Assembly: GCA_002197995.1 (NCBI GenBank)
Contig: NGZR01000001.1
Location: forward strand, 12,915,501-12,979,500
Direction of reading: 5' to 3'
Origin: Gaeumannomyces sp. JS-464
Lineage: Eukaryota; Ascomycota; Sordariomycetes; Magnaporthales; Magnaporthaceae
DNA: 64,000 nt
The notes under the pieces were generated by a model. The model did not search any database and was not told the DNA's origin. It saw only the letters and a list, made by a program, of their open reading frames with translations. Positions 62,537 through 64,000 of the stretch are shown one piece after another. How positions within the stretch are numbered: the first letter of the stretch is position 1; each line of letters begins with the position of its first letter. The position numbers and the translations under genes are program-made.

Positions 62537-63042
62537 ATGTCACAAGCAGAATTAATCTACGCGTACCGGCGCCTGTACAGGGCAGGGCTGCAGGCGGTCA
62601 TGTACTCGCAGCCGGCGCGGACCGTGGTGCGGGATCATCTCCGGGAGGCGTTCCGCGACGAGAGCCGTGCCCACCTCTTCGACCGGCAAAAGGTGTTGCA
62701 GACGTGCATCTTTCTCCAGTCGGCGGCGCGGGAGCGCGGGCTGGCGCACCGCATCGTCCGGAGCCTCGTCGCTGTGGCGTGGCACCGGCGACGAAAAGAC
62801 CAGCTTCCGTTCCACATGCTCAAGCTGAGAAAACCTCAGTGAGTTTCACTGGCCCTTACTTTAACCCCTCGCTCTCAGCCTTTTTTTTTTTTTTTTTTTT
62901 TTTTTGCCTTCTTCGTTTCCGTTTCTGTGATATCTGACCCAACATGCGTCCATGCAGAGATCACATCGAAAAGACGGCCTATGTCCACTACGAAAAGACA
63001 ATTGACATGCTCAATCGCAGCATGGGCCTGTGCCTGAGGTAA
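62537..63042 (+). CDS. Small LYR-type protein (DUF1763-like)
   Basis: Two exons, 62,537-62,838 and 62,958-63,042, give 128 residues. The N-terminus reads MSQAELIYAYRRLYRAGLQ, which contains an LYR tripeptide with the helical spacing of LYR proteins. Such proteins usually act in mitochondria in Fe-S delivery, respiratory complex assembly or the mitoribosome. RKVLQTC-like and basic helical segments (VAWHRRRKDQLPFHMLKL) follow, and the protein ends MGLCLR. It resembles the fungal family I recall as DUF1763, whose job is not known to me. The intron (62,839-62,957) contains a 25-base T run. Confidence 0.75.
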
Positions 63043-64000
63043 TACCGCTAGAGATCCTCTCTCCGCAGCCGAGGTCGGGGAATCGCGGCACGATCTCCCT
63101 ATTGTTGCAAAGAAATACATTTCTTTAAAGGCTTCCAATTACTGCTTCGTTCTATGCGGCTTTGGTGAGGGGGCATGTCGCCGCGTCGTCCGACCAGAAT
63201 TGTTCGACTTCGATGCAGCCAAGCAAGCTATGCTGCTTAGCAGGGGCCCTCACGCTCAACCAAGGATGCAAACCCCCGCCCGCCACCGTCTCTGATCGGC
63301 GCCACACCAGGGCGAATCCCGCCCACGCGGCCGCATCTCTCTTGAACCGCAGCATTCTTCCTTATCGCAAGCTTACCCATCGCTCAATCGTGGCTGTACG
63401 GCGAGGCCACGTCCGACCTCCTTTTACGGCCCAGATCTGCGTTGAGGCCGGCTGTCAGGGCGCTTAAGCGAGGCTGACGCGGGCGGATCGCCTTTGCGCG
63501 AGGAGGGCATGATTTTCACGGCGTCACGGTGTGCTTTGAGCCCTTTTGGACTGATTCTTTGTATCTTCCCTCATGAGATAGGAGCTTTATGATGACAGGA
63601 AGCGATTGGAATCAACACAATTTTCGCACGGCGGCCTATACCTTCCATGGCGACGGGACGGCGAGCATAAGTGTGTTTGTTCAGTTGCTTCACCCGTTCT
63701 TATCATGACCCCTGCCTCGCGATTACCGTTGAAGCAGGATGACGTAGGTAGGTCCGCCGCTGACAACGATTAATTGCGAACCGAGTTGCACGTAGTCGTG
63801 ACCATCGCAGACAACCTGCATCCAGTCACGTTGCATAATTTAATTATCGACCGCTCCAGCGCGGCAGAGCAGCAATGGGCAGTGTGAACTGCCTATATGT
63901 CGTATCATGATCGTACCAGGCAAGCCGATGGTCAGTTTGTTGCGCGGGAGGAGACGGGCCTGGTGCCAGCCCGCTCGAGCTCCCACATAGCGAGCAGCCC
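63043..64000. other. Intergenic to window end
   Basis: Short open frames only. No coding signature, RNA gene or repeat recognised. Confidence 0.45.

Overview
This window looks like genomic DNA of a filamentous ascomycete (Pezizomycotina, most likely a Sordariomycete). Genes carry many short GT-AG introns (about 55-155 bp), the recognisable proteins are fungal families (AcuK/ERT1 zinc cluster regulator, Chs7 chaperone, SPO22/ZIP4, fungal calpain), and the repeats show C-to-T/G-to-A decay with TAA/TAG stops, as expected from repeat-induced point mutation (RIP).

The window has two compartments. Positions 1-26,690 are a transposon block with no host gene I can recognise. It holds the 5' half of a LINE (1-1,945), an AT-rich decayed stretch with a clean solo LTR (4,447-4,798), and a head-to-tail array of four copies of a 1.2-1.4 kb element that I cannot assign to a known family (6,300-13,136, completed at 20,208-20,275 and 26,510-26,690). 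A 5'-truncated LINE sits inside the array (8,875-10,803). The fourth copy is split by a Copia element (13,137-18,485), a gag-only LTR element (18,491-20,207) and a full-length 6.2 kb LINE (20,276-26,497), each with a target-site duplication visible in the sequence. The array copies and the LINE share about 300 bp of 3' sequence, which suggests that the LINE machinery mobilises the array element.

A diverged 5S rRNA gene (26,818-26,947) marks the edge. The gene compartment (26.9-64 kb) holds, left to right: an MFS sugar transporter with a disrupted frame (+), a calpain-like cysteine protease (+), the gluconeogenesis activator AcuK/ERT1 (+), the meiotic crossover protein SPO22/ZIP4 (+), xanthine dehydrogenase (-), 4-hydroxyphenylpyruvate dioxygenase (+), the TFIIH subunit SSL1/p44 (-), the chitin synthase chaperone Chs7 (-), a second MFS sugar transporter (+) and a small LYR-type protein (+). 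Xanthine dehydrogenase and HPPD are divergent and share a 1.7 kb promoter region. Both are catabolic enzymes (purines, tyrosine). Apart from that the genes look like ordinary unlinked housekeeping and carbon-use functions, not a cluster.

A recurring oddity is that five genes need single-base frame corrections, mostly one missing base in a short homopolymer run, while splice sites and codons on both sides are intact. Xanthine dehydrogenase, HPPD, SSL1 and Chs7 need none. This pattern points to consensus errors in parts of the assembly more than to pseudogenes. I did not see a convincing new defence or biosynthetic system. The most novel object here is the unassigned, LINE-tailed tandem element and the nested insertion record it preserves.
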